DNA from: Comamonadaceae bacterium
Lineage (GTDB): Bacteria > Pseudomonadota > Gammaproteobacteria > Burkholderiales > Burkholderiaceae_C
Assembly: GCA_027485235.1 (NCBI GenBank)
Contig: JAIXRJ010000037.1
Coordinates: forward strand, 1-64,000
Direction: 5' to 3'
DNA: 64,000 bases
Below the pieces are notes generated by a model that searched no databases, was not told the origin of the DNA, and saw only the letters and a list, made by a program, of their open reading frames with translations. Position 1 is the first letter of the stretch; each line of letters opens with the position of its first letter. The position numbers and the translations under genes were made by a program. Below, piece after piece: positions 28,334 through 44,497 of the stretch.

Positions 28334-29001
28334 GACATACCCACTTGCAAGTCATTGGATTTGGGTTTGCTGGTTTCAACTGGATAAGTGGTGTTGGTAA
28401 CCATTCCCGTATTTTGAGACCACGCCTCTCTCAACTTGACCGACACCTCTTGAACACGGGGAATGGCGCGAAGGGTTGGTTCGGGCTTTTCAATTTTCCA
28501 AGGCCTCACGCTGGGCCACAAATGAATCCATGCAATGCGGTCTGAACCTTTCAATGACAAAGTGATGTCACCAAAGCCATCCTGCAACATGCGAACGTCG
28601 GCCGCTGCGACTTGCTTTAATGGCAAATTGAACGACACGGTAAACACAATGCCCAAGCGCATGACCATGCGCTTGTTGGTCAGCGTGTAAACCGTTGTGC
28701 GTGAAGTCATGTAAGCCAACATCCACACGGAACCCAGACCGATGAGCGCCAGTGGTGCAATCCATTTGATTGACAGCAAAACCGCCATGACACCGGCTCC
28801 TTCTTCTAACGAAGGCCAAGCGCACGCAACAACCAGCACAGCAAAATAGACAAGCAGTTTTTTGATGTGAAAGGCCGAAGATGCCAGCGCCCCGACGCCG
28901 GGAGAGCCTTGCCAAACAATGAACTCACCAGAAGGTAACCTCTCAGGCAAACCGAACTGGGGTTCAAATTCGTATTCATGGCCAAGGTTTTCAATGGGCA
29001 T
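28330..29001 (-). CDS. puhB: Reaction centre assembly protein PuhB
   Basis: A 223-residue membrane protein with the family start EYEFEPQFGLPERLPSGE and three hydrophobic segments, then a PH-like domain. PuhB dimerises and assists reaction centre assembly. It lies in the standard puhABC order, 53 bases after puhA. Confidence 0.93.
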   Translation of the reverse strand: MPIENLGHEYEFEPQFGLPERLPSGEFIVWQGSPGVGALASSAFHIKKLLVYFAVLVVACAWPSLEEGAGVMAVLLSIKWIAPLALIGLGSVWMLAYMTSRTTVYTLTNKRMVMRLGIVFTVSFNLPLKQVAAADVRMLQDGFGDITLSLKGSDRIAWIHLWPSVRPWKIEKPEPTLRAIPRVQEVSVKLREAWSQNTGMVTNTTYPVETSKPKSNDLQVGMS

Positions 29002-29054
29002 TTTTGATTCCTCTTCAGCTATTCACTCAACACACATTAATAGACTGGGAACCC

Positions 29055-29816
29055 TTAAATCAGAGGCTCACTGCGTTTGGAATCGGCATAAAAAGTTCCG
29101 CCACCGTAGAAAGCACTGATTTTTTCTTCTTCCAATTTTGTGACCTGGTCTGGATTTCTCAGGGCAGGCACATCAGCGAAATGACGAGCATAGACAGCAT
29201 GCACCTCTACTTGATTTCTGCGAATCAGGGAAAACGTGATGGGCAACAAAACTGTTCGGCCACCGTCGATTTCGACTTCCAAATAACGGAACATCATTTC
29301 AGCGGAATCAATCCAAATGTCTTTGACCGTGCCGCCCTGTTTGCCGTCACCAGCCATGACCGGCAGTCCGCGTGGGTCAACATCCTGCGATGCGACCGTG
29401 TAATCGCTGGCGATTCGCAAGGGTTGAATCAGTGGCACGCCATGGGATGTCCGTTCAGGGACGTCTTCCCGCATGGTGTATGCGCCTGGGCCGACGGCCG
29501 CTGTCATGGCGTTGCCTTGAGGCTCGATGGGGGCACCTGAACTTCGATTGGTTGCCACGGCGTTGTAGGCAGGTTCTTTGCGTGTCAGGTCAGGCACTGT
29601 GACGCTTTTGCCACCTTCGAGCAAGAAAGTTTTGGGTTGCGGAATGGGGAAGCCTTTGCCCACTGCGCGTCCTCCAGTACTGGTCTCCAAGGGGTACCCC
29701 TCGCGGTGGCCTTCCGCAACCAAATACCAAATCAGGCCGGCGAAAAATATCCAAAATACGTAAAGCAGTATTTGGGCCAGGTCGACGTAGCCAGTGATGT
29801 TTCCAACTGTTTGCAT
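29055..29816 (-). CDS. puhA: Photosynthetic reaction centre H subunit
   Basis: A 253-residue protein with the H-subunit N-terminus (GNITGYVDLAQILLYVFWIFF, one membrane helix) and cytoplasmic PRC-barrel domain (DVDPRGLPVMAGDG, VKDIWIDSAEMMFRYLEVE). The ATG at 29816 has a strong AGGAG ribosome site; an upstream in-frame start at 29837 would put that site inside the gene. It follows lhaA by 21 bases. Confidence 0.97.
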   Translation of the reverse strand: MQTVGNITGYVDLAQILLYVFWIFFAGLIWYLVAEGHREGYPLETSTGGRAVGKGFPIPQPKTFLLEGGKSVTVPDLTRKEPAYNAVATNRSSGAPIEPQGNAMTAAVGPGAYTMREDVPERTSHGVPLIQPLRIASDYTVASQDVDPRGLPVMAGDGKQGGTVKDIWIDSAEMMFRYLEVEIDGGRTVLLPITFSLIRRNQVEVHAVYARHFADVPALRNPDQVTKLEEEKISAFYGGGTFYADSKRSEPLI

Positions 29817-29837
29817 GATGACTTCTCCTTTGAACAA

Positions 29838-31274
29838 CTAAATGCGTGACTCGGTCAAGCCGAGGGTTGAGGGGACAACGGGTGAAAAAGAGGCGCTGCG
29901 TTTGACCAAGGGCCCCACAGCGATCAGGGTGAGGAACAACAAAAGCATTTCAACGTGGTAAACCATGCTGTAGGCCACTGACGGGTCCGTCAAACCTTCA
30001 CCCAGTAAACCCTGCGAAGTGAGTGTGTTCACGACATCTCGCAAAGCGCCTCCAAAAAACATGGACAAGCCAGCCGCAGCCGCTTGCACTGCACCCCAGG
30101 CACCCAAGGCGAGTCCCACATAGGCCACCTCTAGGCGCATGGCGGTGAACAACGTGCCCACGGCAAACAAGCCGCCGCCAAATCCGATACCCAATGCGCC
30201 AAACCGGAACAACCAGCCCGCATCAAGTGGCGCTGAAAAAATCACGGCTGCAAAAGCTGGTAAGCCTGCTAATGCACCATAAGCAGCCAGCCGCATCGGA
30301 TCGACGCCTCTGGCCAATTGACGCCCTGCCGCATAAAAACCCAACAAACCGCCTGCTGACAACATGGCCGACAAAGCACTGGTAGCACCCACACTCAATT
30401 TCAATATTTCACCGCCATAGGGCTCGAGCACAATGTCTTGCATGTTGAATGCCATGGTGCCCAGTGCCGTGGCCCACAAAAACCGTTTGGCGTCGGGTAT
30501 GGCGATGAATTCAGCCCACACCGCTTTGAAGGGACGGCGAATTTCTGTTTTCATGGCCTTCACACGCTCAGGATTGCGCGGCTCTTGTTTCCACAGCGCG
30601 ATGCCATTGAGCAGCAAGACCACCAGCGCCGTGCCTTGCACCACTTGAACCAAGATTTCAGGTGTGAAAGTGGCGAGCAAAAAGCTGTACACCAAACTGC
30701 CAAAGACTGCGCCCACCAAAAGCATGGTGTACATCAGGGCCACCACACGAGGCCGCGTCTCTTCACTGGCTTGGTCGGTCGCCAAAGCCAGACCGGCAGT
30801 TTGCGATGTTTGCAAACCTGCTCCCACCATCAAGAAAGCCATGGCAGCAGCACCTTGGCCTACCCAGCCAGGCACGGAAACTTGCCCCCCACCCGACAGG
30901 ACCAGCAATGCAAATGGCATGACTGCAAGTCCCAAAAATTGAATCAAGGTGCCGCCCCACATATAGGGAACGCGACGCCAGCCAAACGCGGAGATATGGA
31001 CATCGGACCTGTAGCCCGTGACCGCCCTGAATGGCGCTACCAACAAGGGCAAGGCCAGCATGAGCGACACCAACCAGGCGGGGACGAACAATTCGACAAT
31101 CATCACCCGATTCAGGGTGCCGATCATCAAGGCCGTTGTGATGCCCATCGTGAACTTGAACAAGGACAAACGCAACAAGCGCGCCAATGGCAATCCGGGA
31201 CTGGCCACGGCTGCGAAGGGCAGCCAGCTCGCTGGCATTTGCTTGGCAAACTTGGAGAACGTTTTGGCTCTCAT
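29838..31274 (-). CDS. lhaA: LH1 assembly protein LhaA (PucC-like MFS)
   Basis: A 478-residue 12-helix protein of the bacteriochlorophyll delivery family, needed for LH1 assembly. The conserved TLNRVMIVELFVPAWLVS and APFRAVTGYRSD blocks are present. The ATG at 31274 was chosen because it overlaps the bchM stop in ATGA. It is a paralog of the Bch2 protein at 12859-14262. Confidence 0.94.
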   Translation of the reverse strand: MRAKTFSKFAKQMPASWLPFAAVASPGLPLARLLRLSLFKFTMGITTALMIGTLNRVMIVELFVPAWLVSLMLALPLLVAPFRAVTGYRSDVHISAFGWRRVPYMWGGTLIQFLGLAVMPFALLVLSGGGQVSVPGWVGQGAAAMAFLMVGAGLQTSQTAGLALATDQASEETRPRVVALMYTMLLVGAVFGSLVYSFLLATFTPEILVQVVQGTALVVLLLNGIALWKQEPRNPERVKAMKTEIRRPFKAVWAEFIAIPDAKRFLWATALGTMAFNMQDIVLEPYGGEILKLSVGATSALSAMLSAGGLLGFYAAGRQLARGVDPMRLAAYGALAGLPAFAAVIFSAPLDAGWLFRFGALGIGFGGGLFAVGTLFTAMRLEVAYVGLALGAWGAVQAAAAGLSMFFGGALRDVVNTLTSQGLLGEGLTDPSVAYSMVYHVEMLLLFLTLIAVGPLVKRSASFSPVVPSTLGLTESRI

Positions 31275-31969
31275 GAGCGGACCCACTCCATGGCTTTGGA
31301 TTTGTAAAAACCACTGGAGACTTTGTGTGTGCGAGCGCATTGCCAGGCGTTCAATGATTCTTGTGTCTTCATGAGTTTGGCTATGCGGGTTTCTGCCATA
31401 GGTTCAAGCCATGGCGCTCGATCACCACGAGGCAACAATCGACCGATTGAAATCATGAGTGCCAACATGGGTGTGCGAGGTGCAAAGGTGAACACAATGG
31501 ACTTGCTGGTGCGCTCAGCCAACTGAGCCAGTGCATGGACAGCATCTTCCGTGTCATAGTGAATGATGGAGTCCATGGCCACCACATGGTCAAAGTGCCC
31601 CCAACCTTTGTCGAGCATGTCGCCGCTGTGAAACTCAACCAAATGGGCGATATCCGCTGGGATTCTTTCCCGCGCCAAATCGACCAAAGTTGGAGACAAA
31701 TCAATGGCCACCACTTCAGCGCCCAAGCGTGCGGCCTCGACGGCCAAAGCACCGGTGCCACATCCCGCGTCCAGAATGCGCTTGCCCTTGAGGTCTTGAC
31801 CTAACCAAGAGACCAAAGTCGAGCGCATTTGATCGCGCCCCGCACGCACCGTGGCGCGAATGCGGCCTACCGGTGCATCGGAGGTCAATTTGGCCCAAGC
31901 GGCCACTGCCGTTCGATCGAAATAATTTTCGATTTGACCTCGTCGTTGCTCGTAAGTGATGTCGCTCAT
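31271..31969 (-). CDS. bchM: Mg-protoporphyrin IX methyltransferase BchM
   Basis: A 232-residue SAM-dependent methyltransferase. The SAM motif LDAGCGTGALAVEAA lies near residues 66-80, with the family-typical N-terminus RRGQIENYFDRTAVAAWAKL. It methylates the C13 propionate of Mg-protoporphyrin, the step before AcsF. Confidence 0.96.
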   Translation of the reverse strand: MSDITYEQRRGQIENYFDRTAVAAWAKLTSDAPVGRIRATVRAGRDQMRSTLVSWLGQDLKGKRILDAGCGTGALAVEAARLGAEVVAIDLSPTLVDLARERIPADIAHLVEFHSGDMLDKGWGHFDHVVAMDSIIHYDTEDAVHALAQLAERTSKSIVFTFAPRTPMLALMISIGRLLPRGDRAPWLEPMAETRIAKLMKTQESLNAWQCARTHKVSSGFYKSKAMEWVRS

Positions 31970-31980
31970 GATTCAAAACC

Positions 31981-36683
<4,703 letters not shown>

Positions 36684-38248
36684 ACAGTGTCTCCGTTGTG
36701 ATGACCGAGACGCCGCGTTCCAGCGCGTAGCGTTCGGTATTTCGTCGGGCCTTGCCTCGAACGAAAAATGGAATCTTTTTCAATTCTTTCTCTGCGCCTG
36801 CATCCCAAACCGATGCGGTGATGCCCACTGAAGTGTTGGATGAGGTCTGCTCTGCATGCGTCGACGGCGCCGCATTTGCCGTGTCTTGCTGACTACGTGC
36901 ATGCACACCACCACCCAAGTGAGAGGGCGCGGCGTTCTCATGGAACTCGGCATCGCCTCTGAACATGCCAATCAAATGCTCCTCAAGACCCATCATGAGC
37001 GGATGAACCCAACTGTCAAACAAGACGTTGGCCCCTTCAAACCCCATTTGAGGTGAGTACCTTGCGGGAAAATCCTGTACGTGGACGGGTGCCGAAATGA
37101 CGGCACATGGCACCCCCAAACGCTTGGCGATGTGGCGTTCCATTTGCGTGCCGAGGACCAGTTCAGGGTTCAACTCGGCAATGCGGGCTTCTATTTCCAG
37201 ATAGTCATCACTGATCAAAGCCTCAACACCATAAAGAGCAGCGGCTTCCCTGACCTCGCGCGCGAACTCTCGACTGTAGGTGCCGATTCCAACCACCGTG
37301 AAGCCCATTTCTTGGGCTGCGACACGCGCTGCCGCCACGGCGTGCGTGGCATCGCCGAATACGAACACCCGCTTGCCTGTCAAATAAGTGGAATCCACCG
37401 ATCGGGTGTACCAAGCGGCGCGAGATGTGACACTCTGAAGCGCTGCGTCTGGATCCAACCCCGCCAATTGCGCCACTTCGCGTACAAAATCACAGGTGGC
37501 GGAATGACCGATAGGGATGGTTTTGGTGAAGGGCTGTGCAAAGTTTCGCTTCAACCACTGGGCACTCAAGCTGGCAATTTCGGGGTAAAGCACCACGTTG
37601 AAATCCGCCTCCGCCAAGCGAGCCATGTCACTGGGCGTTGCAGTGAGGGGCGCGACCACATTGATGTCAATGCCGATATGGCTCAGTAATTGTCGAATTT
37701 CAGCCAAATCATCGCGGTGCCTGAAACCCAAGGCGGTCGGTCCCAAGATGTTGCAACGAGGTTTGCTGTCGTCAGACTTCACAGCCGTGTCTTTTGGCAA
37801 TGCCAGATTCCGAACCAATTGGTAAAACGTCTCTGATGCACCCCAGTTTTCTTTTCGCTGGTACGAAGGCAACTCCAAGGCAACAACAGGGATAGGCAAG
37901 TTGAGCGCTTTGCACAAACCACCTGGATCGTCCTGTATGAGTTCAGCGGTGCAAGAAGACCCTACCAACATGGCTTTGGGCGAAAAACGCTCAAAGGCTT
38001 CACGTGCAGCTGTCTTGAACAGCTCGGCGGTATCTCTGCCCAAATCACGCGCTTGAAAAGTGGTGTAAGTCACCGGTGGGCGCTTTTGCAAGCGCTCGAT
38101 CATGGTGAACAACAAATCGGCGTAGGTATCGCCTTGAGGTGCGTGCAAAACATAGTGCACGTCCTCCATGGCCGTGGCCACTCGCATGGCCCCCACATGA
38201 GGTGGTCCTTCGTATGTCCAGAGTGTGAGTTGCATGACGTTGACCCCT

Positions 38249-40072
<1,824 letters not shown>

Positions 40073-40092
40073 TTAAAGCTTAAAAAAAATAG

Positions 40093-40110
40093 TGTCAATA
40101 AAAACTGACA
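40093..40110. promoter_or_regulatory. PpsR/CrtJ-type palindrome, bchF/aerR region, box 1
   Basis: TGTCAATAAAAACTGACA, an exact TGT-N12-ACA, 55 bases before the bchF start and about 75 before the divergent regulator gene. Box 2 follows after a seven-base spacer, close to the eight-base spacing reported for cooperative CrtJ binding. Confidence 0.7.
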
Positions 40111-40117
40111 ATATACA

Positions 40118-40135
40118 TGTTATCTAGGGATTACA
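40118..40135. promoter_or_regulatory. PpsR/CrtJ-type palindrome, bchF/aerR region, box 2
   Basis: TGTTATCTAGGGATTACA, an exact TGT-N12-ACA. Its central CTAGGG also appears at the same place in a half-matching box before bchC (55513-55530). It may repress both bchF and the divergent regulator gene. Confidence 0.65.
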
Positions 40136-40186
40136 CTTAGGGCAGATCCAAGCAACTTGCACGAAACTAGGGTCGTCAATTCAAAG

Positions 40187-41035
40187 ATGGATTCAGCCAT
40201 GACTCGTTTAAATTTTGAAAAATCCAAGACCCCTAAAGAACAAGATTGGGCTTTGGAATCTCAAGAGACGAAGCGGAAGTTCGAGTTCAGCACGAGCCCT
40301 CGGTTGGTGGGAGGGACAACATTTGTCAAGCATGCCGCTCTTGATCAAGCCCAAGTGAAACTGCTTGCGGATGCAGCCGTCCAGAGCATGGACGAAACCC
40401 GCAGAATATTGACCCATTGGCGCCGACAAGGCCAAAGCCTGGCCGACATTTACCTCTATGGCATTGCTCAGTCCACCCGACTCATTGGCGAACTCTGGTC
40501 GTCCGATGATCTGGACTTTGCCAATGGCAACATCGCGTATGCGCATCTGCACCTGGCCATGATCGAGCTCAGCGCTGAATTCATGTCCGAAGGCAAGGCT
40601 GAGGCCAATGGTTTCAGTCTGCTTTTGATGACTGAACCGGGCTCTCAGCATGGGATGGGCGTTTTCATGTTGGGTGAGTTTTTCCGCCGATCAGGCTGGC
40701 GTGTCACGCTCGCATCCCCCCTAGACATCGCGGATTTCAAGCGATGGTTCTTGTCCGATTGGTTTGATGCCCTTGTCTTGTCCATTTCCACAGACCGCCA
40801 AATCGATCAGATCGCGAATTCCATGTCTGACCTGAAGAAGGCCACCGTCAATCCGAATTTGAAAGTCTTTGTTGGCGGCCCCATGGCGTCCATCTCACCT
40901 GACAGATTGAACTGGCCTGAAACTGTCACCTTGAATTCGGACGCCGTACAAACCGTTGAAATGGTCTCGCAAGCCGTGGAGACTGCGTCTACCCCTTCTA
41001 AAAAATGCAGCTCGCCCGCATGGATCCCCTCTTGA
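40187..41035 (+). CDS. aerR: AerR/PpaA-like cobalamin-binding regulator
   Basis: A 282-residue protein with an N-terminal helical region and a C-terminal B12-binding domain (about residues 145-260). The cobalamin loop contains GSQHGMG, keeping the HxxG of the family, and GGPMAS closes the fold. AerR/PpaA proteins bind B12 in the light and modulate PpsR/CrtJ. It lies directly upstream of ppsR. ATG 40187 was chosen; ATG 40199 and a TTG at 40157 are alternatives, and none has a strong ribosome site. Confidence 0.88.
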   Translation: MDSAMTRLNFEKSKTPKEQDWALESQETKRKFEFSTSPRLVGGTTFVKHAALDQAQVKLLADAAVQSMDETRRILTHWRRQGQSLADIYLYGIAQSTRLIGELWSSDDLDFANGNIAYAHLHLAMIELSAEFMSEGKAEANGFSLLLMTEPGSQHGMGVFMLGEFFRRSGWRVTLASPLDIADFKRWFLSDWFDALVLSISTDRQIDQIANSMSDLKKATVNPNLKVFVGGPMASISPDRLNWPETVTLNSDAVQTVEMVSQAVETASTPSKKCSSPAWIPS

Positions 41036-41079
41036 TTTTCAGGAAATAAACCATCCACCACATAGTTGACGGTAGAATC

Positions 41080-41097
41080 TGTCAACCTAAATTGCCA
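41080..41097 (+). promoter_or_regulatory. Degenerate PpsR-type palindrome upstream of ppsR
   Basis: TGTCAACCTAAATTGCCA, a TGT-N12-ACA with one changed base in the last triplet, 29 bases before the ppsR start. It partly overlaps a TTGAC-N10-GTCAA inverted repeat (41067-41085). It could allow autoregulation. Confidence 0.4.
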
Positions 41098-41126
41098 CCA
41101 ATCAACATGATCAGCAAATCACTCAA

Positions 41127-42524
41127 ATGAACTTTAGCGACCTTGAAGCCACTACTTTTTACAAGCTTCTTGGCGTTGTTTCGGATGTGAGTTTGGTGAT
41201 CAGTGCCAAGGGCATCATTGAGGATGTGTCAACGGGACAAGACACCATGGCCACTCTGGGTTGCCAAAGCTGGCTTGGCAAGCGGTGGATCGATACGGTC
41301 ACGTCAGAGAGCAAGAAAAAAATCGAGGATTTGCTGGTCGTCCAAGCCGAATCTCAAAGCTTGCTTTGGCGTCACGTGAACCATCCCATTCCCTCGGGGG
41401 GCGAAGCGGCCATTCAGTACATCACGGTTGCGCTCAAAGGCCATAAATTTCTGGCCATCGGCCGCAACCTTGAGCGCCTGGCTGAGTTGCAACGCCGATT
41501 GGTAGAAACTCAACAGTCCATGGAGCGTGATTTTTTGCGCCTCAGGCACATCGAAGCACGATACCGCGTTTTGTTTGAATCATCGCCTGAAGCGGTTTTG
41601 ATGCTGGACGCCCATTCTTACCGCTTGATTGAAGCCAATGCAGGTGCCCAACTGTTGTTCAAAGACGCGGGCAAGCGGTTGGTGGGGCGTGATTTCCGTG
41701 AATGCTTGGAACCCAGCAGCCAGGGCGAGGTTCAGTCTTTGCTCAGAACGGCGCTTGCAACAGGACGGGTTGAAATGTGTTCGGCCACCTTATCAGGTGC
41801 CCCGTGGCCCATGACCTTGTCGGCCACCGTGTTCAGGCAAGAGAGTGGCGCGCAATTTTTGGTGCGTTTGACGCAGCGCGAGCTGCCTGCGGCCTCTCAA
41901 ATCCAAAATGACACTTCCATGGTTTTGACTGAACTCATGGAACATTTCCCTGACGGCTGGTTGTTGACAGACACTTCGGGCACGGTCAAAAGTGTGAATG
42001 AAGAAGGCATGGCGCTTTTAGGCTTGACCGCGTCGTCTCAGGTGCTCGGTCAACCATTGGAGCGTTGGCTGGTCCGGGGTGCAGTGGACTGGGGGGTGAT
42101 CAACAACTCATTGAAACAACAAAAGCCCCTGAGGAACTTTGCCACTGAAGTGCGAACCCTTTCAGGCATGACCCTGCCTGTTGAGATCTCGGGGGTTTAT
42201 TTGGCAAAACCAGAGCCGCTTTTTGTGATGTTCGTGAGAGATTTGAATCGACGCTCACCCTCTTCCGCACCCCCCTCACAGGCCTTGCCCAACCCGTTTG
42301 CTGAACTGTCTCAATTGGTGGGCCGCCGCCCGATCAAAGACATCGTTGGCGATACCGTGGACACGATTGAGCGCATGTGCATCGAATCAGCACTCGAGTT
42401 GACACACAACAACCGGGCCTCGGCGGCTGAAATGCTCGGACTTTCTCGCCAAAGTCTCTACGTCAAACTCAGAAAATTCGGCATCTTGTCTGAAAACGAT
42501 ATGGACGTCGACACCAGCGTTTGA
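41127..42524 (+). CDS. ppsR: Photosynthesis gene repressor PpsR/CrtJ
   Basis: A 465-residue transcription factor with an N-terminal domain, two PAS domains (about residues 140-250 and 265-370) and a C-terminal Fis-type helix-turn-helix (SAAEMLGLSRQSLYVKLRKFGI). The redox-sensitive cysteine next to the HTH is present as C418 in ERMCIESAL. It represses bch, crt and related genes under oxygen by binding TGT-N12-ACA, and that motif is abundant in this window. Confidence 0.95.
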   Translation: MNFSDLEATTFYKLLGVVSDVSLVISAKGIIEDVSTGQDTMATLGCQSWLGKRWIDTVTSESKKKIEDLLVVQAESQSLLWRHVNHPIPSGGEAAIQYITVALKGHKFLAIGRNLERLAELQRRLVETQQSMERDFLRLRHIEARYRVLFESSPEAVLMLDAHSYRLIEANAGAQLLFKDAGKRLVGRDFRECLEPSSQGEVQSLLRTALATGRVEMCSATLSGAPWPMTLSATVFRQESGAQFLVRLTQRELPAASQIQNDTSMVLTELMEHFPDGWLLTDTSGTVKSVNEEGMALLGLTASSQVLGQPLERWLVRGAVDWGVINNSLKQQKPLRNFATEVRTLSGMTLPVEISGVYLAKPEPLFVMFVRDLNRRSPSSAPPSQALPNPFAELSQLVGRRPIKDIVGDTVDTIERMCIESALELTHNNRASAAEMLGLSRQSLYVKLRKFGILSENDMDVDTSV

Positions 42525-42727
42525 GCTCATTTGCCCCAAAGATGGGTGGCAACCCTTAGTTCTGGCACAGTTTGCGCAGATGACTAAGGGTAATTGATAG
42601 TGGTGGGTCTTCTGAAAGTTCATCAGAATGCACCTCAGTTGCGGATCGGCAAGCTATTTTGCTGGACAAGTGTCACCCCGATCATCCTTCTCTATGTAGG
42701 CACGCTGACTTTCCTTTAGGAATCTGC
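42525..42727. other. Intergenic region between ppsR and the second B12-binding regulator
   Basis: 203 bases with a perfect 9-base inverted repeat, ACCCTTAGT at 42552-42560 and ACTAAGGGT at 42583-42591, separated by 22 bases. No T-run follows, so it is not an obvious terminator and may be a regulator site. A good ribosome site (TTTAGGA) precedes the next gene. Confidence 0.5.
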
Positions 42728-43546
42728 ATGACCAAATCCAGTAGCCTGCACAAATTGCGTGTTGAGGGATCGGCGAACGATGAGTGCAAGGAATACCTTG
42801 AGGACGTGATTGGGCAGCAGCTCATACCCAGGCTTTTGAATTCGCAAAACTACGGCGAACTGCTCAACTCACCTGAGGTTTCAGGCGCCAGTGCACAGGA
42901 TTTACCTGAATTCGGTGATTTCACCGATGCCTGTCGTCAAGGCAATTCTTTGCGTGTGAATGGCATTGTGGACACCCTGATCGCACAGGGTTTCACGCAA
43001 GAGAGAATTTTCCTGAACTTGATCACCCCAGCGGCCAGACACTTGGGGGCACTTTGGGACAAAGACCTGTGCAGCTTCACGGATGTGACGTGTGGCTTAG
43101 CGATCATGCACCATGTGATTTACCGCTTGGGCTATGAGTTCCGGGATGGGCCGCACGTCCAGGGTGAGAAAACCAGTGTGATGATGTGCTGCGCCCCCGG
43201 CTCCATGCACTTTTTGGGCGCTTCTATAGTGGGGGACTTGTTCAGAAGAGAAGGCGCCAGCGTGGTGATTGAGGTGTCATCCACCGAACAAGAACTGGTG
43301 CGCGCAGTGGCCAACGAATGGTTTGATGTCATTGGCATTTCTGTCGCCATCGAATCACAATTGCTGGAATTGAAATCGCTCGTTCAGGCACTTAAAAAGA
43401 ACTCGGGTAACCCCAATGTCAAAGTACTTTTGGGCGGGCCTATTTTCATGTTGGTGAATGCCAGCAAGGACATGTTTGGCGCTGACTTGATTGCCCAAAA
43501 TGCGCCGGAAGCTGTGGCCTTGCTGAAAAGTTTTGCAGCCAATTAA
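42728..43546 (+). CDS. Second B12-binding regulator, PpaA/AerR-like
   Basis: A 272-residue protein with a helical domain (about residues 65-150, with NLITPAARHLGALWDKD typical of the B12-binding cap) and a C-terminal cobalamin-binding domain (GSMHFLG, keeping HxxG; GGPIFM near the end). The ATG at 42728 has an AGGA site seven bases upstream. It is a paralog of the regulator before ppsR, but its cap domain is better conserved. It likely senses light or B12 and acts on PpsR. It converges on crtC. Confidence 0.85.
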   Translation: MTKSSSLHKLRVEGSANDECKEYLEDVIGQQLIPRLLNSQNYGELLNSPEVSGASAQDLPEFGDFTDACRQGNSLRVNGIVDTLIAQGFTQERIFLNLITPAARHLGALWDKDLCSFTDVTCGLAIMHHVIYRLGYEFRDGPHVQGEKTSVMMCCAPGSMHFLGASIVGDLFRREGASVVIEVSSTEQELVRAVANEWFDVIGISVAIESQLLELKSLVQALKKNSGNPNVKVLLGGPIFMLVNASKDMFGADLIAQNAPEAVALLKSFAAN

Positions 43547-43561
43547 GCTGTCCGGTGACCA

Positions 43562-44497
43562 TCAAGCCCGGCGTGGCATTTTCCAAGGCAACATCCATCG
43601 AACTGGCCATGAAATCAGCCTTGGAATACTCAAGCTTTCATGCACTGCAGTGAGGTCTTCCCCCAAGAGACGTGTTTTGAGCAATGAACGCGCATAAAAC
43701 GGTGTGTCTTCCAAAGTTCTCACAATCTTTGGTGGCACACCAGGCTCGCTGCACATGGCCCGCTGAATACGCCAAGCCGAAGCAGGCAATGGATGACGCT
43801 CAGGCGCCTCAAAGGGTGTGTGACTCCCGTTGGGGCAGAACCTTTGAGACACCACGCGGTTGGGGCCTTTTTGGGGCCGCACGTCATACACCACACTGGT
43901 GTCGCCATTGGCCATTTCAGCTCGGGCCCAGTCCCAATCCCAAAACCCTTTTTCAACCGGCTCATCGCCTTCATTCGAGTCGAGGTAAGCATGGCCACGC
44001 CAACTCAGTTTTGGATTTTCCATTTCAACTTGAACGCGCGAGCAAGGTGCAATAGGACCCCATCGGTGCAGACCTTCATGGTCCAAAGCCGTGACAAAAC
44101 TGCAGAGCCCCTCGGGCCGAACCGTCACGCGGCCGCGCACCCGCTTGGGCCAAGGCACATTGAACTCGTTGATATCGATGGTCAACTCTTGGCCATTCCA
44201 ATGCAAACTGCTTGGCCCAATTTGGTAGTGCTGAGCGTTGCGGTGAATGTGCTGACGGCCCCGCTCGGTCATGGTCCAGTGTTTGCCGCCTTTGCCGTAC
44301 AAAGCGACATTCAAGGCACAGTAATTTTCCGGGTCCGCCACGCCGCCTTGAAGCCTGCGCGCCAATGCGTAATAAGGCGAAAAAACACTCCCCACAAAAG
44401 CGATGATGGACAAACCATGTTCGCCATCGTCACTCAACGCATCGACATACCACCAGAGATAACCACCCGGTGGGACTTCTTGGTCAAACCGAGGTCC
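43562..44497 (-). CDS. crtC: Carotenoid 1,2-hydratase CrtC (start unresolved)
   Basis: Hydroxyneurosporene synthase, which adds water to the psi end of neurosporene or lycopene. The family core begins with GGPRFDQEVPPGGYLWWYVDALSDDG and SVFSPYYALARR and runs to the stop, about 311 residues. The conserved N-terminus lies inside the end of crtD in another frame. In this frame there is no ATG, GTG or TTG close to it: the nearest upstream are TTG at 44635 and ATG at 44782, and the TTG at 44437 would cut off the conserved block. The coordinates given therefore cover the homologous span, not a proven start. Confidence 0.85.
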   Translation of the reverse strand, partial: GPRFDQEVPPGGYLWWYVDALSDDGEHGLSIIAFVGSVFSPYYALARRLQGGVADPENYCALNVALYGKGGKHWTMTERGRQHIHRNAQHYQIGPSSLHWNGQELTIDINEFNVPWPKRVRGRVTVRPEGLCSFVTALDHEGLHRWGPIAPCSRVQVEMENPKLSWRGHAYLDSNEGDEPVEKGFWDWDWARAEMANGDTSVVYDVRPQKGPNRVVSQRFCPNGSHTPFEAPERHPLPASAWRIQRAMCSEPGVPPKIVRTLEDTPFYARSLLKTRLLGEDLTAVHESLSIPRLISWPVRWMLPWKMPRRA

